A DNA stretch of 64,000 nt from Saccharina japonica (lineage: Eukaryota; Sar; Phaeophyceae; Laminariales; Laminariaceae). Each line of letters starts with the position of its first letter. The stretch's first letter is position 1. The notes under the pieces were generated by a model. It had not been told where the DNA came from. It saw only the letters and a program-made list of their open reading frames with translations, and searched no databases. The translations under genes and the position numbers were made by a program. This document shows, in pieces, positions 24,801 through 36,512 of the stretch. The stretch covers positions 328,534-392,533 of the forward strand of contig MEHQ01003606.1 in the NCBI GenBank assembly GCA_008828725.1, in the 5' to 3' direction.

Positions 24801-27800
24801 GTGCTCCTGACATCCCCACGGCACTAGAGCAGTAGAGCACGGTCCCCTCTCTATTGGCCTCGTCGACTACAGCAGCGTTGCTTGATCTCGTGAAAGACCC
24901 ACCCACGAATCTGTCAAGTTCAACTTTGCTCTTTTTGAGGTCTGCGTAGCATGCACGATGCTGAAGAAGCCACGGCACAGGGGTACAGGAATCAAGGATC
25001 ACGGCCCTCCCGACCCCACCCCCGCACGCGTCATATCATACTACAGTACATGTTGAGCAGTTGTTCGCAGTACTACAGCCGTACGTTATACATAAATACA
25101 TACATGGAGCAGCCAATCGTCGGCCGCGACGCCGAGTACGCTGGTGCTGCAGGAGTGGCTGATGGCGTACACAAGGTGGGGGGACTCGAGACAATGGGAT
25201 GCGGCTCAATAAGTTTCGGAGGCATCCCGTTGCCTTGGGCCCCCTCACCTCGTGTGCCTCGTGTGCCTCGTGTGAGCCATCAGTGTGAGCCATCAGCCAC
25301 TGGTGCAACACCAACGTGCTCACCGACGCGACCGACGATTCACTTTTATGTACAGGAAGTAACTGCTCAACACGCAGTAAGATAAGACGCGTGCGGGGAT
25401 GGGATTGGGAAGATCGTGATCCTTGGATTCCTGTACCCTTCTGTCGTGGTTTATTCGGCATCCTGCATGCTACGTAGACCTCCAAAAGAGCAAACTCGAA
25501 CTTGACAGATTCGTGGGTGGATCTCTGACGAGATCATTCAATAGTCGTGGACGCCAATAAACAGGGGACGTGGTGTTATTCGTAGATTTATTAATAGTAG
25601 CGCTGTAGCACCACGGCCTTGGCGGTAAGCACAAAGATTGTCACGTGAAACACAGCCTCTCAGACAGGGGTGGACGCTGTGTGACGTTCTGACCGACAGA
25701 ACAGGACAGGAGCAAGAGTGAGAGAGAGGGGGGCGAGGGATGACCTTGCATCCGCTCCATCTCGGTAAAATATCTACTAATGGGGGAAACAACGACCTGT
25801 GGTGGAGAAAACAAAGCTCCGCTGGAAAACCATTCCCCCGCGGGTAAGACCAGTCCCACAAGGGAGTGGCCAGGTGGAGCGCCCTTCGGGAACCGCTGAA
25901 GCGTTCCCAAGAGGTTTCCTACATATGAATAGGCGTGCTGATTTAGGGGATCTGACACTCACAGTAGTAGTAGCAATAGTAGTACCGGCGGCAGTACGAG
26001 TTTCAGTTAATATGTCGGTGACGCCTATTAACCCCCGGTGATGGTGTGGTATTGTTTTGCTGTGTGGAAAAGGTATCACCGGGGGTGGTATCGCTTATGG
26101 GAGTAGTTTTGAGCGTATCTCAGTTGATCAAGGATAGGTACGGGAGTCCTGTATTTTGGAAGGGGTGATATTTGGGGGAGGTGATGTCATAGCAATTTTG
26201 CAAGGGGGTGTTGTGATATCATGCCAACATTCCCAGGCAGCGGGACCGCATTTTCATTTGGTCCATTGCGATGGGCTCGCTTGCTGAAGGACTGTGTACT
26301 CCTCCTCTGTGTTGGTCTCCAACTCTTGCGGGAATGGCGCACCTGTGTGCTCAGCGCTCATGTCTTGTGCGCGCTGCTGCTGGTTGTGATTATAACTAGA
26401 AGGAACATCCACAGTAGAAGGGGTATCCTAATATCCACCCCGGGTGACACATTTCTCGGGGTTTGGTATTGGACTGCAAGGCAATCTCCAGGGGGGGGGG
26501 TGATATTGAACGCACACCCGGCGATGAACGGGACAAAACGTTAAGCCTTTGGAAAAAATACCACCGCTGGTGGTATGGGTGGTGTTGCTTACGGGGGTGA
26601 TACTAAGCGTGGTGTTTGATACTACTGTAGATGTTTGCCACCGCCTGTGGCATTAGAAGCGATGTTGGCGACTGGCGACTGTTGACTGATACGGCGGACG
26701 CTCTTGCGGTCCGTACAGGCATGCCATGCAATCCTGGCATGTCGATCATAGCAAGTATGTAGCTCAGCTCTAGGGCTGCTCTCTTCCCGCCCCCTGTGGC
26801 ACAAGACGAGTACCGTTTGTTTTTTACTAGTATTTATAAATTCCCTACTCTGTACTACTCTGTACTACTGCACTAGCCACACCGCACTATCAATATGCTG
26901 TACACGTGTTGTATGCTACAACTATCAATATACTGTACACGCGTTGTATACTACAATTAATTCTGCCGTAAGACAGTACCACTCTGTACTACAGTACCGG
27001 TACGGTAGTACTGTGTACTACCACTGTAGTGCACTATTAATAGACTACTGTTTCTACTCTTCATACTATACTGCTGTGCAGCCTTACGTTCTGCCTGTGG
27101 TGAGGTTTACCCGTTCCGCCTGATACTGCTTGCCATCTTTGGTCACAGACCCACTGACCGTACCTCTCGACAACTCGCCCGGCTGGCTTCCGTGGTGGTG
27201 TGGTGTTGTGTGTGGTGTGATGATGTTTTGAATGTCTCTGCGCAGGTCCCACGCGACCTCCTGAAGGCTTTGCCTGTGCTAGCGGTGTTTGCCGTGCCCT
27301 TCGCCGGAAACTTGGCGCCTGTGGTGGGCTTCCTGTATCCCAAGGCGCTTCTCCCGACGCAATTTTGGAGTTCGTCGCAACGACACCACTACATGCTCCA
27401 GGTGCGAAAATAAGAATACATGATGATGGTGATGATGGTGATGGTGATGGTGATGGTGATGGTGATGATGATGATGGTGATGGTGATGATGGTGGTGGTG
27501 ATGGTGATGATGATGAAGATGATGGTGAAGATGATGGTGATGGTGATGATGATGATGATGATGATGATGATAGTGATGATGGTGATGGTGATGGTGATGG
27601 TGATGGTGATGATGATGATGATGATAATGATAATGACTTATGAGAATGATGATGATGGTGACGGTGACGGTGATGGTGGCGAGGATGATGGTGTTCCCAC
27701 ATTAGCTCATTTTTATATATTAAACTTATCGAGGGGTAAAACAAAATCAGGCTAAAAAACGTCTCGATGGAAGCTAAAACAAGCACAACTTATATAATAG

Positions 27801-30800
27801 TACGTGCACTGTCACCACACCGTCGGCCACACTGAACCAACAGCCCCGGCTGTGGGGCAGACTAGAGGATGCATCCTTAGCCCTTCGTGTAGTCAATTAA
27901 TGGAGGCGTACAAGACGCGCGCACCATGATGATTGATGATTGTTGACGATTGATGATTGATGACGATTGATAAGGATAGTGTTGCACGCTGTTCCTAGAA
28001 GGGTGATAGCACAACAAATCTCGCTTCGTAGGGGTGATTTTTTTTATTGTAGTAGATGCACGCCATAGGGCTCGAAGGCACCGCACAAGCACAAGGGCAC
28101 GACACGCGAAAGAGAGGGCAAGGAAGGAACGTTCTCGCCTCCCGCTACTGCATAGATGTCAGGCGTAGGGTTATCCTTGACTCGTTGCGTTGCTGGTTGC
28201 TGGACGTCGCAAGTGACAGGTTGCCACGTTGTCCCCCTCCCGGACCTCCGTTTCATGTTTGGCGTTTCCCCCCCCGATATTTCAGGATGCCGTGCAGCAG
28301 GAGATATCATCGTTCCCCAAAATATTGCGGTATTTGGCGATGCTGCCAACGCCCCCTCGACCAAACAGCACCTCCGAACAGCTTCGCGCCTATGGCAGGT
28401 GAGAGCATATAGAGGCGAGCGAACCGAGCTGAGAGTAGGGGTAGGGTTAGGGTTGCCGTTGTCGAGGTGTAGGGGTGCGGTTGCACCAAGAAAATGCGCG
28501 CATAAGTCAGCACGGTATCATGCCACCGACACCACTCATACACTCGTGTTGGAGAGAGATGAAGACAAAAGAGGAACACAGAAAGAGAGAGACAAAAACA
28601 AAGGCAGAATGTGACAGAGATAAAAACCGTGTTAGGGCGCGTTTCGAGAAGCACGTCTATATAGCGCTGTTCCAGGTGCTGTTGTGTGATCTTCATAGCG
28701 GGACGTTTGCTTTTTTTGCGTGGTGAGGACTTGGACGTGTCTTGACGTGTCTTACCGTCTAACCAAGGTATGTTTTTGTGACCGTTGTGACCGTTGTCAT
28801 CCACCAGGTGGTTTGAAGACGAAGGCAGCCTGAAGCGATTGTCGAGAGGGCACTTGAAACAGCTGGTGATGGGTTGCAATACCATGCCCCCTGCTAAAAA
28901 GGTCGCGGCGAAGTGCTTTCCCAAGTTCGCGCTGGCTGCATGGCTTCGAAAAGAGGCCGCTTGTATCAGGTACTGTTACCAGAAAACGGTATACCGCCGC
29001 TGCTGCCCTTTAGTTTGTGTATGCATTTTGAGGGAGATGTTTTGTTCAGGTATTGTAGCCAGACAACGGTATACCGTCGCTAATGCCCTTTAGTTTGTGT
29101 ATGCATTTTGAGGGGAGTGTTTTGTTCAGGTATTGTAGCCAGAAAACGGTATACCGCCGCTAATGCCCTTTAGTTTGTGTAATAATTTTGAGGGGAATGT
29201 TTTGAGGTTGCGCCAGCTCACGAACAAGCGCGATTGATAAGTTTCCTTGCCGTCTGATTTAGTTGGCGCCGGTTGTGTTTTCGTACGCAAAACATTGTTC
29301 CCGTTTTTGTATCTATGGGTAACCTCCCGAAGGGACCATTCCAGAGTGTGATCGATGTGGCTTGAGTTTTTTTTTTATCCGGCTGATACCTGAACCAATC
29401 CTCTCCTCTCCATAAAATTGATTAACCAAACATTTTTGTTTTTCGCGCTCTGGCCTTGCCGGGCTGACTATTTAGGGGATGTTTTTGTTCGGAACTCTCA
29501 AATGTCCAGCAGGATGTTTGTAATTTTATCTGCCCGCGAATATCTATATCGCGAAATAGGGATGGATACATCTGATGGATGGTTGGTGTCCGTTACCGTT
29601 ACATTGCTGCTGGTGTCCGTCCATGACAGCAACGACGATTTGTCTCTGAGGAAGCTCATGCTCCCGAACAACGGGCAAGGCGGCGGGGTGGTGGGTGGAG
29701 ATTGTGGTGCTGATGGTGCTGATGATGCTGATGGTGCTGAGGACCTTGGCGGGGAGTTGGACTTGAAACTGTCACCCGCGGAAGTGGCCGTGTTGTGCTG
29801 GGAGAGGGGGCTGTTGAGATCACAGCATGGGGAGGGAGGCGACATGCGATGGACCATGCTTGGCCACGAAATTTCTGAGGAGGAGGCCGACGCGATGCTC
29901 AAGAGGTGGGGCAACTCAACCCCGACTTGGCACCGCTGTGCTGCAATAGCGCCCCATGTTTTGTATCCCAACCCAGGGATAGGACCGCGCTTTTTATTGC
30001 TGAAATGTCACCCCTGTTGGGTGTCTCACCCAGAGTTAACCAATAGCAAACCAATAGCACCCGATTTTTTGTTGCTTTGCTCGTCCCAGTAGGCGTTATT
30101 AGCTTTAGAGCTGTAGTCCTCGACCATTTTACGCCTTACTCCTTTCTGCAAGAGTTTCCCACACTACTTCCAAGACGTTTGTCCCAAAAACGTGCTCGCA
30201 GTTCTAGGGAGGTCAGATTACTGTAGCCAGTTTCAGACTAGAGGGGGACCAGAAGGAGATCAAAGTGAACAATGCAAATGCCGATTGAAGGAGATCAAAG
30301 TGAACACTGCAAATACCGATTACAACATTAGCCGCACGAGCCAATGCGGGCTGCTGGGCCAGAGGATGATTTTGTTGAATGCCCAAGCTGCAGTGCAAGG
30401 AGTTGTACTGTGGTGGGCTCGCACTCGACGGTCGATAGTGGGTACGTGGGTACTACCGCACTTGTCAGTAGTTTTTTTTATGGCATTACCGGGGGCCCAG
30501 CATGGTGAACCCAGAGCTCTGTGTCTTTTGAGCAGAGCTATCTTCCCCCTCCCTGCTACTGCAGTACCCCACGATGATGGCTTAGTAGTGACGCGTCTCT
30601 TATCGTCACCGCTGTCCCGTCTATTAATAGTGACGTTGTTCTCACGCCTATACCCCATTGGCGCAATAGCGGCGTGTACGCCTACGCCTCATCGCCGCCA
30701 AAGTCGGTTTGGTTTGTTTTGTTGTCTGCTGCTGTTGTCAATGCAATTTATATTTTATACTGGGGAGCTTGGTCTCTCTTGTGGGACTGCCGCGTGTCTC

Positions 30801-31263
30801 GCAGGCTTGATATTGACCCTTAACGTTTCCGTGGTGGGTACTGTGTCAGCCTTATCCCACCTCGCCAAACCGCATCAAACCACATCAGATTGAACCAAGC
30901 CAAAACATAACACAAAACATAAACGAAACCTAACAAAACAAAAACAAAGCGGAACGAACTCAAACCAAACCAAAGCGCGCCCCACCTCCCTCGTGTTTCG
31001 CAATCGTTACTCGCAGCTTGTACCTGTGGCTGTCCCTTTACGATGAGCCAAGCATCGCGCCTGCTTCGAGTGCCACCGATGCTGCCGGTGGTGCCAGTGG
31101 TGCCGGTGCGACAGACCGCCTCTCGTCCTCTTCAGAAGATGGAAACACCCGAAGGCTGCCAGCGTCAATGGTGCTGCATGCCTCGGCATTGCTTAGAAGC
31201 ACGTTCTCGGCCCGTGCTAGTTCCCCCGTGTGCCATTTGCGAGTCCACGACACAGCAAGATAG
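18893..31263 (+). CDS. LETM1-like mitochondrial inner-membrane protein
   Basis: LETM1 proteins act in mitochondrial cation/proton exchange and bind mitoribosomes. Six exons: 18893-19381, 27246-27401, 28298-28398, 28808-28969, 29630-29905, 31017-31263 (stop TAG). All five junction phases agree, giving about 475 residues. Exon 1 begins at an ATG with an in-frame TAG two codons upstream, encodes an Arg-rich presequence-like N-terminus and ends with AKEMISQFLAGTKLLW and EYRLLRQ, as in LETM1 before its membrane segment. Exon 2 has that segment (ALPVLAVFAVPF, then LYPKALLP). Exon 3 carries LPTPPRP. Exon 4 carries LSRGHLKQL and LAAWLRKEA of the ribosome-binding domain. Exon 5 carries SNDDLSLRKL, LSPAEVAVLCWERGLL and EEEADAMLK. 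Exon 6 carries LYLWLSLYDE and LPASMVLHASALL. No EF hand is seen. Intron 1 is about 7.9 kb and packed with repeats. Confidence 0.9.
19795..19862. repeat. dispersed family F fragment
   Basis: GTCGGGAGACATGTCAATATC followed by CTGTCTGTCAAGGC. The same string recurs near 20795-20880, 21138-21215 and (reverse) 59515-59650. Confidence 0.65.
19937..20564. mobile_element. non-autonomous Mutator-like element, copy 1
   Basis: Long terminal inverted repeats of about 85 bases: left GGGCAGCGGCCAAACAAAGG, right the complement of GGGCAGCGGCCAAAAATAGG. Both continue to CAGGTACATACT. It is flanked on both sides by TTATTTTTT, a probable 9-bp target duplication, the size typical of Mutator-like elements. The 628-base interior has no transposase. 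A relative lies at 50801-51575. Confidence 0.75.
20640..20885. repeat. dispersed repeat family F, copy 1
   Basis: Shares with 24440-24650 the order CGGAAATGT-GCAAAAT..., AGGCGTTTTTGGAAAGCGGG, TGTCCCC-TTTTTTG and CTGTC...GACATCTT. Function unknown; probably an old interspersed element. Confidence 0.65.
21130..21218. repeat. dispersed repeat family F, short copy
   Basis: GTCAGGAGACGTGTCAATGTC followed by CTGTCTGTCCGTCAAGGC, as at 19795. Confidence 0.6.
21585..22575. repeat. dispersed GC-rich palindromic repeat, three copies
   Basis: The motif CCCCGACCCACTCCCCGCCG occurs at 21606, 22016 and (CCCCGACCCGCTCCCCGCCG) 22541. At 21992-22036 it forms a near-perfect hairpin with its own complement around GGCGCTGCC. 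A half copy lies near 22448. Confidence 0.8.
22290..22400. repeat. CCATGGATCATGG simple repeat
   Basis: ATGGACCATGG/ATGGATCATGG units, self-complementary. Confidence 0.8.
22630..22870. repeat. three copies of a 40-bp unit around a CAG tract
   Basis: GCGTCCTCCAC-TTATCGTC-GG-GCT-GCGCAACGCAGC units at about 22645, 22706 and 22828 flank a CAGCAGCAG run (22765-22825). Confidence 0.7.
23106..23357 (+). other. unrecognised 83-codon open frame
   Basis: An ATG-initiated frame (N-terminus MELDLETELKGRGFG) lies inside LETM1 intron 1. The opposite strand (23096-23287) is also open and reads GHVVDVFFPDGFPTNAHK, so the strand is uncertain. No splice support or homology recognised. It could be a decayed transposon gene. 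Confidence 0.2.
24093..24287 (-). other. unrecognised 64-codon open frame, possible gene fragment
   Basis: Contains NPRTALRYMRLMKVVSPG and ISENQFRELNEFPLGEQS, with protein-like composition and balanced codons unlike the surrounding repeats. It ends at a natural stop and has no visible splice partners. Possibly a retroposed or transposon-derived fragment in LETM1 intron 1. Confidence 0.3.
24440..24650. repeat. dispersed repeat family F, copy 2
   Basis: Same order of blocks as 20640-20885, including GGCGTTTCCAAAAACGCGGG and CATCTCCTGACAT. A short duplication, CAACAGTATGGTCAGGCGT, occurs at 24517-24550. Confidence 0.65.
24680..25730. repeat. 1.05-kb foldback (long inverted repeat)
   Basis: The left arm (24680-25195) and right arm (25225-25730) are reverse complements with moderate divergence. 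Matching blocks include GTCAGAACGTCAC, AAGGCCGTGGTGCT, CCCACGAATCTGTCAAGTTC, GGTACAGGAATC and TGTTGAGCAGTT. The pairing reaches the centre, where GGGATGC and GCATCCC leave a loop of under 20 bases. It lies in LETM1 intron 1 with no coding frame of note. Confidence 0.85.
26025..26620. repeat. CCCCCGGTGATAC-type dispersed repeats
   Basis: Blocks such as AAGGTATCACCGGGGGTGG, GGTATGGGTGGTGTTGCTTA and AGGGGTGATA recur several times here. CACCGGGGGT also appears at 61.4 and 62.87 kb. Probably remnants of one transposon family. Confidence 0.5.
27418..27690. repeat. GATGGT trinucleotide repeat
   Basis: About 270 bases of (GATGGT)n/(GAT)n start 17 bases after the 5' splice site of LETM1 exon 2. Asp/Gly-, Met/Val- and Ser/Pro-rich open frames on both strands are repeat artefacts. 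Confidence 0.9.
28970..29209. repeat. three 80-bp tandem units starting at a 5' splice site
   Basis: Units begin at 28970, 29050 and 29130. Unit 1 begins exactly at the donor of LETM1 exon 4 (CAG|GTACTGTTACCAG); units 2 and 3 repeat it as TTCAG|GTATTGTAGCCAG. All share ACGGTATACCG and GCCCTTTAGTTTGTGTA. Each copy therefore carries a potential 5' splice site. Confidence 0.85.
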
Positions 31264-33277
31264 AATTTGTGGTACTACTACAGTATTAATAGTAGGGCTA
31301 GTGCTATATATCTGCTGCCATTGTAGGGCTAGTGCTGCTGTAGTGCTGCGGTGTATTAGACACGGCGTCTATTTTGGAGCGTGAATGTTTTGGAGCGAGG
31401 TTTTGCTGTGGTGCAGTACCATTTTTAATGGCCGCGTAATGTGATCTATTAATTATGCGAGGACATCGGCATCATCACCATCACCATCATCGTCATCATG
31501 GTAAAATCTCAGGCCAATGATGTCAAAAGTTGAAGCTGTTGAATGTGTTAACCTGCTAAAGGTGTACGGAACGACGGCATTGCTCGCGACCAAGCTATTG
31601 ATATTGGCATGTCATGCTGTAGTTTAGCTCAACAGTTCCTGCTGTGTCCGACACAACTGTGGAACGGTTTTCGTGCTTTTGAGCATTTTCGTGCTTTTAA
31701 TCATTTTTTTTCGTGCTTTTAAGCATTTTCGTGCTTTTAGGTGCTGCAGTGTTGCAACATTGCGCTTTGAAATATACCATGTCGTGTTTTTTTCAACACC
31801 AACACCAAACACGGCAACTGGTACTTGTTTTCGCTGTTGTTGTGGGTACCACCAGGTCTTGTCCCCTACATGGTAACGCCTCATTGACTTCTTGTTTTGT
31901 TACCTCGGCAGGGTCGTACTGGGAATGTATTATTGAATGTGCATTACTTGACACAAGAGCATCTTAACCCGAAGGAAGAAACAGACAGACCTGCCAAGAG
32001 ACTACGCACTACCATCCCACAATTAATTGACATTGACGTCGACGAAGCTTCGTTGCTGCTATACGAAATCGCTTGACGGCAGTCGTATGTGCTTTATCCG
32101 AATTTTAGCGAACGATACAAACGGTGACTGCGAAGCTACTACATATTACGGTACTGCTGTACTCGGTTCAGGGTCGACACTTTGTTCCAGCCATCCATGT
32201 GAATGAAATAGCTGGAAGCAGTCGTATGCCTGGTAAAGTATGCGTGTTGGAACCGACAATTGAGCACACAGCAGTAGTACACACGGATCCTCTGTTTGGC
32301 ATCGGCAGCTCGTTACTATGGGTGGTTGACAGCAGCCTCAAGTGTCCGAGTCGAATAAAGGCGGTACTTACTTCAGGGTCGACAGTTCGTTCCAGGCACG
32401 AAGTCGTCGATAGTCGTACATATGTACGTGTCTGAGCTAATTGAGCAGACGGTAGAGGCGCCAAGTATGTGCGTTGCCGTGCTGTTCACTAGGGTACTGC
32501 TTAAATACTACATACAGTGCATCAATACACGAGGAGGTTTCCGACTTCAGCAAAAACAAGTATTGGCGATGTGTATTGCGAGTTGTTAAAATAGTGAGAG
32601 CTGACAAAAAGAACATGTTGATCTGGCGGCGCTTGGCCGTTATACGGTAGGCTACTACTGCTGCTACTGTATACCCTCGTGAGGGGGCAAACATGTCGTT
32701 ATCGAGCAAGTTATACTCTGACTAGTCACGTATAGTCTGAGTCTTATAACAAGATCTTGTGTTTTTTGTTATTACATTAAAAATATGTGTAGTAGTGTTT
32801 ATTCCAATAATTGAATTATTGGACAGACGAACACATTCGGGCTTTTGCTTATAGATACCCTAGGTAAAACTAAGAAATTGCTACTTCTCGCAAGGCGGCA
32901 TGGCAAACGGGATTACAGCATGCAACTACGGTGGTACTCGTATACGTACTGCTGTGCCTCTTATTTTGTCGTCGAATCACCAAACCATGCCAAGTACATT
33001 CATTAATGTGTCACCAGTGCAAACAGGACGACTTTGCCAGAGGACCTACAGTACGTGAAATCGTTAGCATAGCTGTGGCCATGTGTCATGGTATTCATGG
33101 TATCCCCGTTTACCCTCTACTTCTCGCAAGGACGAAACAAAATAAACTGAAGGCGGTGCTACTGTTATGCAGCGCCAATGAGAGGTGCTACTGTGTACTG
33201 CATTTTAAGAGGTTGGACGACCTGCTCGAGTTTTTCTGTGGTGCCCATCCCGGGCAGTAGGCGCCCTCTGTATTGTG
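31264..33277. other. convergent intergenic region, left part
   Basis: It follows the LETM1-like gene. It holds a TTTTCGTGCTTTTAAGCA repeat at 31665-31740, a duplicated CAGGGTCGACA-TTCGTTCCAG motif at 32169 and 32377, and a 109-codon plus frame at 32931-33257 that I do not recognise. Confidence 0.45.
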
Positions 33278-33554
33278 GGGGGCGTTATTTTTATCGAATA
33301 CCTGGTAACTTTTTATCCAAATTTGTCAGATTTTCCTGATTTGTTTTTCGCGCAAAATTTGTTTCTTCGAGATATTCCTGTTCTTACCCCCCCCTCCCCA
33401 AGTGTGCGAATGCTCGTAAGCGTTCCTGATATTTCCCCCTCTGTTAAAATTCACAATTGTGACAGAACGCCTCGGTATCTCGATATGAAAATTCACAAAT
33501 CGAGAAAATCTGGAAAATCTGGAAAAAAAAACTCTCCGATAATAACGGCCTTTT
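33278..33554. mobile_element. MITE family A, copy 2
   Basis: The right end CGATAATAACGGCCTTTTAG matches the complement of the 1671-1919 terminus; the left end is GGCGTTATTTTTATCGAATA. The inner arms pair through CAGATTTTCC/GGAAAATCTG. More diverged than copy 1. Confidence 0.65.
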
Positions 33555-34674
33555 AGTGATGAAAGATAAAGGTGCTGTGCGTTCATACCCGTGACCCACA
33601 CCCACCCCGTGTACTAGAAAGGCGAAGGAAATTCAATTGAATGCGGCTGCTCATTCTTCCGTAAAGCCCACCCCAGGCAGCAGGTACAGCAAGTGTATTC
33701 TTACCAAGCTAATCTTACGCAACAAACAGCTGTCGTGTGTGGCAAACGACCAGCGTTCAGAAACTACAAGACATTACTCGACACTTCGCCAAACGAGACA
33801 TGACCGCCACCATCACAGCCACAATCACTCACCCCACCCACTAAAAAAAGCCGATCAAGATTTTACCAAAAATCGCAACGAACGGTAATAACCTGCCGCC
33901 ATGCTTTTCCTTTGGTTCCATATCTGGTTGCCTGCTATAAAATAGATAACTCGCTAAGGACAAAAAAAACCGGCGTTTCTCTCCTTCTACCGATACATAC
34001 CGGAAGCGTTTTTTGGGACCCCGAGACAGCGACCAACACAGTGATATGTACTGTAAGTACATCTTAAGGGGACCGTTTACGAGAATTGTGAGCGCACACT
34101 AGCAGTAGAGTAGGGAGCAAGTGTTACGCGGCGCCCATGTCGTCCAGTTTGTTGCAATGCTACATACTGGTGTACTGCTGTAGTTCGGTTACTACTGTAG
34201 TCACATTGCGCTATTAATAGTCAACATATCCCCCCCAATGAAGCAGTGACCGATGCCGTACTCTTCACCTTTCCCCCCCGCAGTATTTCACACAATGGTT
34301 AGGTAGGTTTTTACATCAATGGCACCGCCCTGTCATACCCCCCCCGTCTACCCACCAACGTGTGCGTCCTATCTTTACCCACGACACCAGATTTTACCCG
34401 AAATATACCTATCGTACTTGACAGCAAGTGCTCGGTATCGCCCTCCCCCTCCTGACTACGGCCATCCATGACATGAGCACAGCCCCTGTCCACCGCCTGC
34501 CCATCATGAACGCCTCAGAATGACACGTAAACACACACCAGAAAAAACACAATAGTGCGAGCATATCGAGGGGAGAACATCAGCAATTCCCCGTCTTACC
34601 CTACCCCCCCCTTGAAAACAAACCTGGCACACTGCGGGCACCAAATTTCTCTCTCTATAAACACAATAAAGCAT

Positions 34675-34750
34675 CAATACCTTCTCTTCCCAAAGGCTGG
34701 TGGCGCTAGATCAATACCCTTTCTGCCCAAAGGCTGGTGGCGCTACATGC
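34675..34750. repeat. 46-bp duplication
   Basis: CCCAAAGGCTGGTGGCGCTA occurs twice, at about 34688 and 34728, with matching flanks. The rest of 33555-35365 shows no gene I can support. Confidence 0.7.
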
Positions 34751-35369
34751 ATCTACACCCTGTGATACTGTTTGTGCCGCCTTTTTGGTAAAACTTTGTC
34801 CTTTTTCGGATCTGACATTTCTGTCATTTTTTTTCTCAAAGTCGTCGCCAAAAAGCGCGAAAACTTGGTGATAAGACATGAGACAGTATCGCTGGCAAAA
34901 AATGGGGCAATCGGGATCTGGTACTAGTAGTAGACCTGTGATGTCATACGTGAAATCACGACGTAACTATATATTTTATATCTTGCCACTGTTGCAGCCT
35001 ACATGCAGGGACTTACTTCGTTCACCGATACGCCCGTTTCCACCAATTATTCTGCGTGTCGTTGTCACGCCCCCTCGTGCCTTAGACTACCGACCGAGCC
35101 TAAAATATCTACTGCAGCATTGCACTACATCTCGGCTTGCAAACAACCACATAATAAACCAAACAATGTATTGTATGCTCGTACCCCAGCGTGCAAAGAA
35201 GCTTACACAAACATAAGCAAATCTATATATTCCTACCACTGTGCTACAATCAGTTTCGTGCCAAAAGCGTGCAAAGGACCGAAACAATGTACTTTAACAC
35301 TACATAACTAGCGTACCTCAGCGCCCTGCACGCCAAAAACTGCCCCGGTAAAACCATCGCCATCATCAA

Positions 35370-36512
35370 TCAGCCGTCAGAGTCAAAACTAACCAACCAT
35401 TCAACCAATTAGGCATCGCCATCATCAATCAGCCGTCAGAGGCAAAAGCAACCAACCAATCAGGAATCACCATCACCAATCGGCCGTCAGAGCCAAAACC
35501 AACCAACCAATCAGGCATCGCCAGCATCAACCAGCCGTTGCAGTCAAAGCCAACGAACCAATCAGGCATCGCCATCATCAATCAGCCGTCAGAGTCAAAA
35601 CCAATCAACCATTCAACCAATCAAGTATCGCCATCATCAATCAGCCGTCAGAGCCAAAACCAACCAACCAATAGGGCATCGCCAGCATCAACCAGCCGTT
35701 ACAGTCAAAACCAACGAAGCAATCAGGCATCGCCATCATCAATCAGCCGTCAGAGTCAAAACCAATCAACCAACCAACCAACCAAGCATCGCCATCATTA
35801 GGGTTCCGTCAGATCCGAAAGCAACCAACCAATCAGGAATCGCCATCATCAATCGGCCGTCAGAGCCAAAAACCAACCAACCAATAAAGTATCGCCACCA
35901 CCAATCAGCCGTCAGAGCCGAAACCAACAAACCAATCAGGCATCGCCACCATCAGCCGGCCGTTACAGCCAAAACCAAGCAACCAATCAGGCACATGTCA
36001 TCATCAATCAGCCGTCAGAGTCAAAACCAATCAACCATTCAACCAATCAAGCATCGCCGTCATCAATCAGCCGTCAGATCCAAAAGCAACCAACCAATCA
36101 GGAACCACCATCATCAATCGGCCGTCAGAGCCAAAAACCAACCAACCAATAAGGTATCGCCACCACCAATCAGCCGTCAGAGCCGAAACCAACGGACCAA
36201 TTAGGCATCGCCACCATCAATCGGCCGTTACAGCCAAAACCAACGAACCAATCAGGCACATGCCATCATCACTCAGCCGTCAAAGTCAAAACCAATCAAC
36301 CATTCAACCAATCAAGCATCGCCATCATCAATCGGCCGTCAGAGATAAAACCAACCAACTAATAAGGCATCGCCACCACCAATCAGCCGTCAGAGCCAGA
36401 ACCAATAAACCAATAAGGCACCACCACCACCAATCACCCGTTACAGCCAAAACCAACCAACCAATCAGGCATCGTCATCATTAATCGGCCGTGCGAACCA
36501 AAAGCAACCAAA
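35370..36512. repeat. 1.1-kb minisatellite, about 58-bp unit
   Basis: About 19 units of the form CATCGCCATCATCAATC, AGCCGTCAGAG, CAAAACCAACCAACCAATCAGG. Neighbouring units differ by up to 15-20 percent and some carry GGCCGTTACAG instead of AGCCGTCAGAG, suggesting a higher-order pattern. It lies between two convergent genes. Confidence 0.9.

Noticed and set aside
27061..27786. 241-codon Ser/Pro/His-rich minus frame and Asp/Gly plus frames
   Set aside because: (GATGGT)n repeat, and antisense to LETM1 exon 2.
28438..28455. Interstitial telomere (GTAGGGTTAGGGTT)
   Set aside because: Only two to three short units; consistent with chance in a G/T-rich stretch.
28307..28924. 205-codon minus frame
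   Set aside because: Antisense to LETM1 exons 3 and 4, which are phase-consistent on the plus strand.
29498..29971. 157-codon minus frame
   Set aside because: Antisense to LETM1 exon 5.
35538..36484. Asn/Gln/His-rich frames
   Set aside because: Derived from the 58-bp minisatellite.
35370..36512. CRISPR-like array
   Set aside because: Units are contiguous diverged tandem repeats without unique spacers, and the DNA is eukaryotic.
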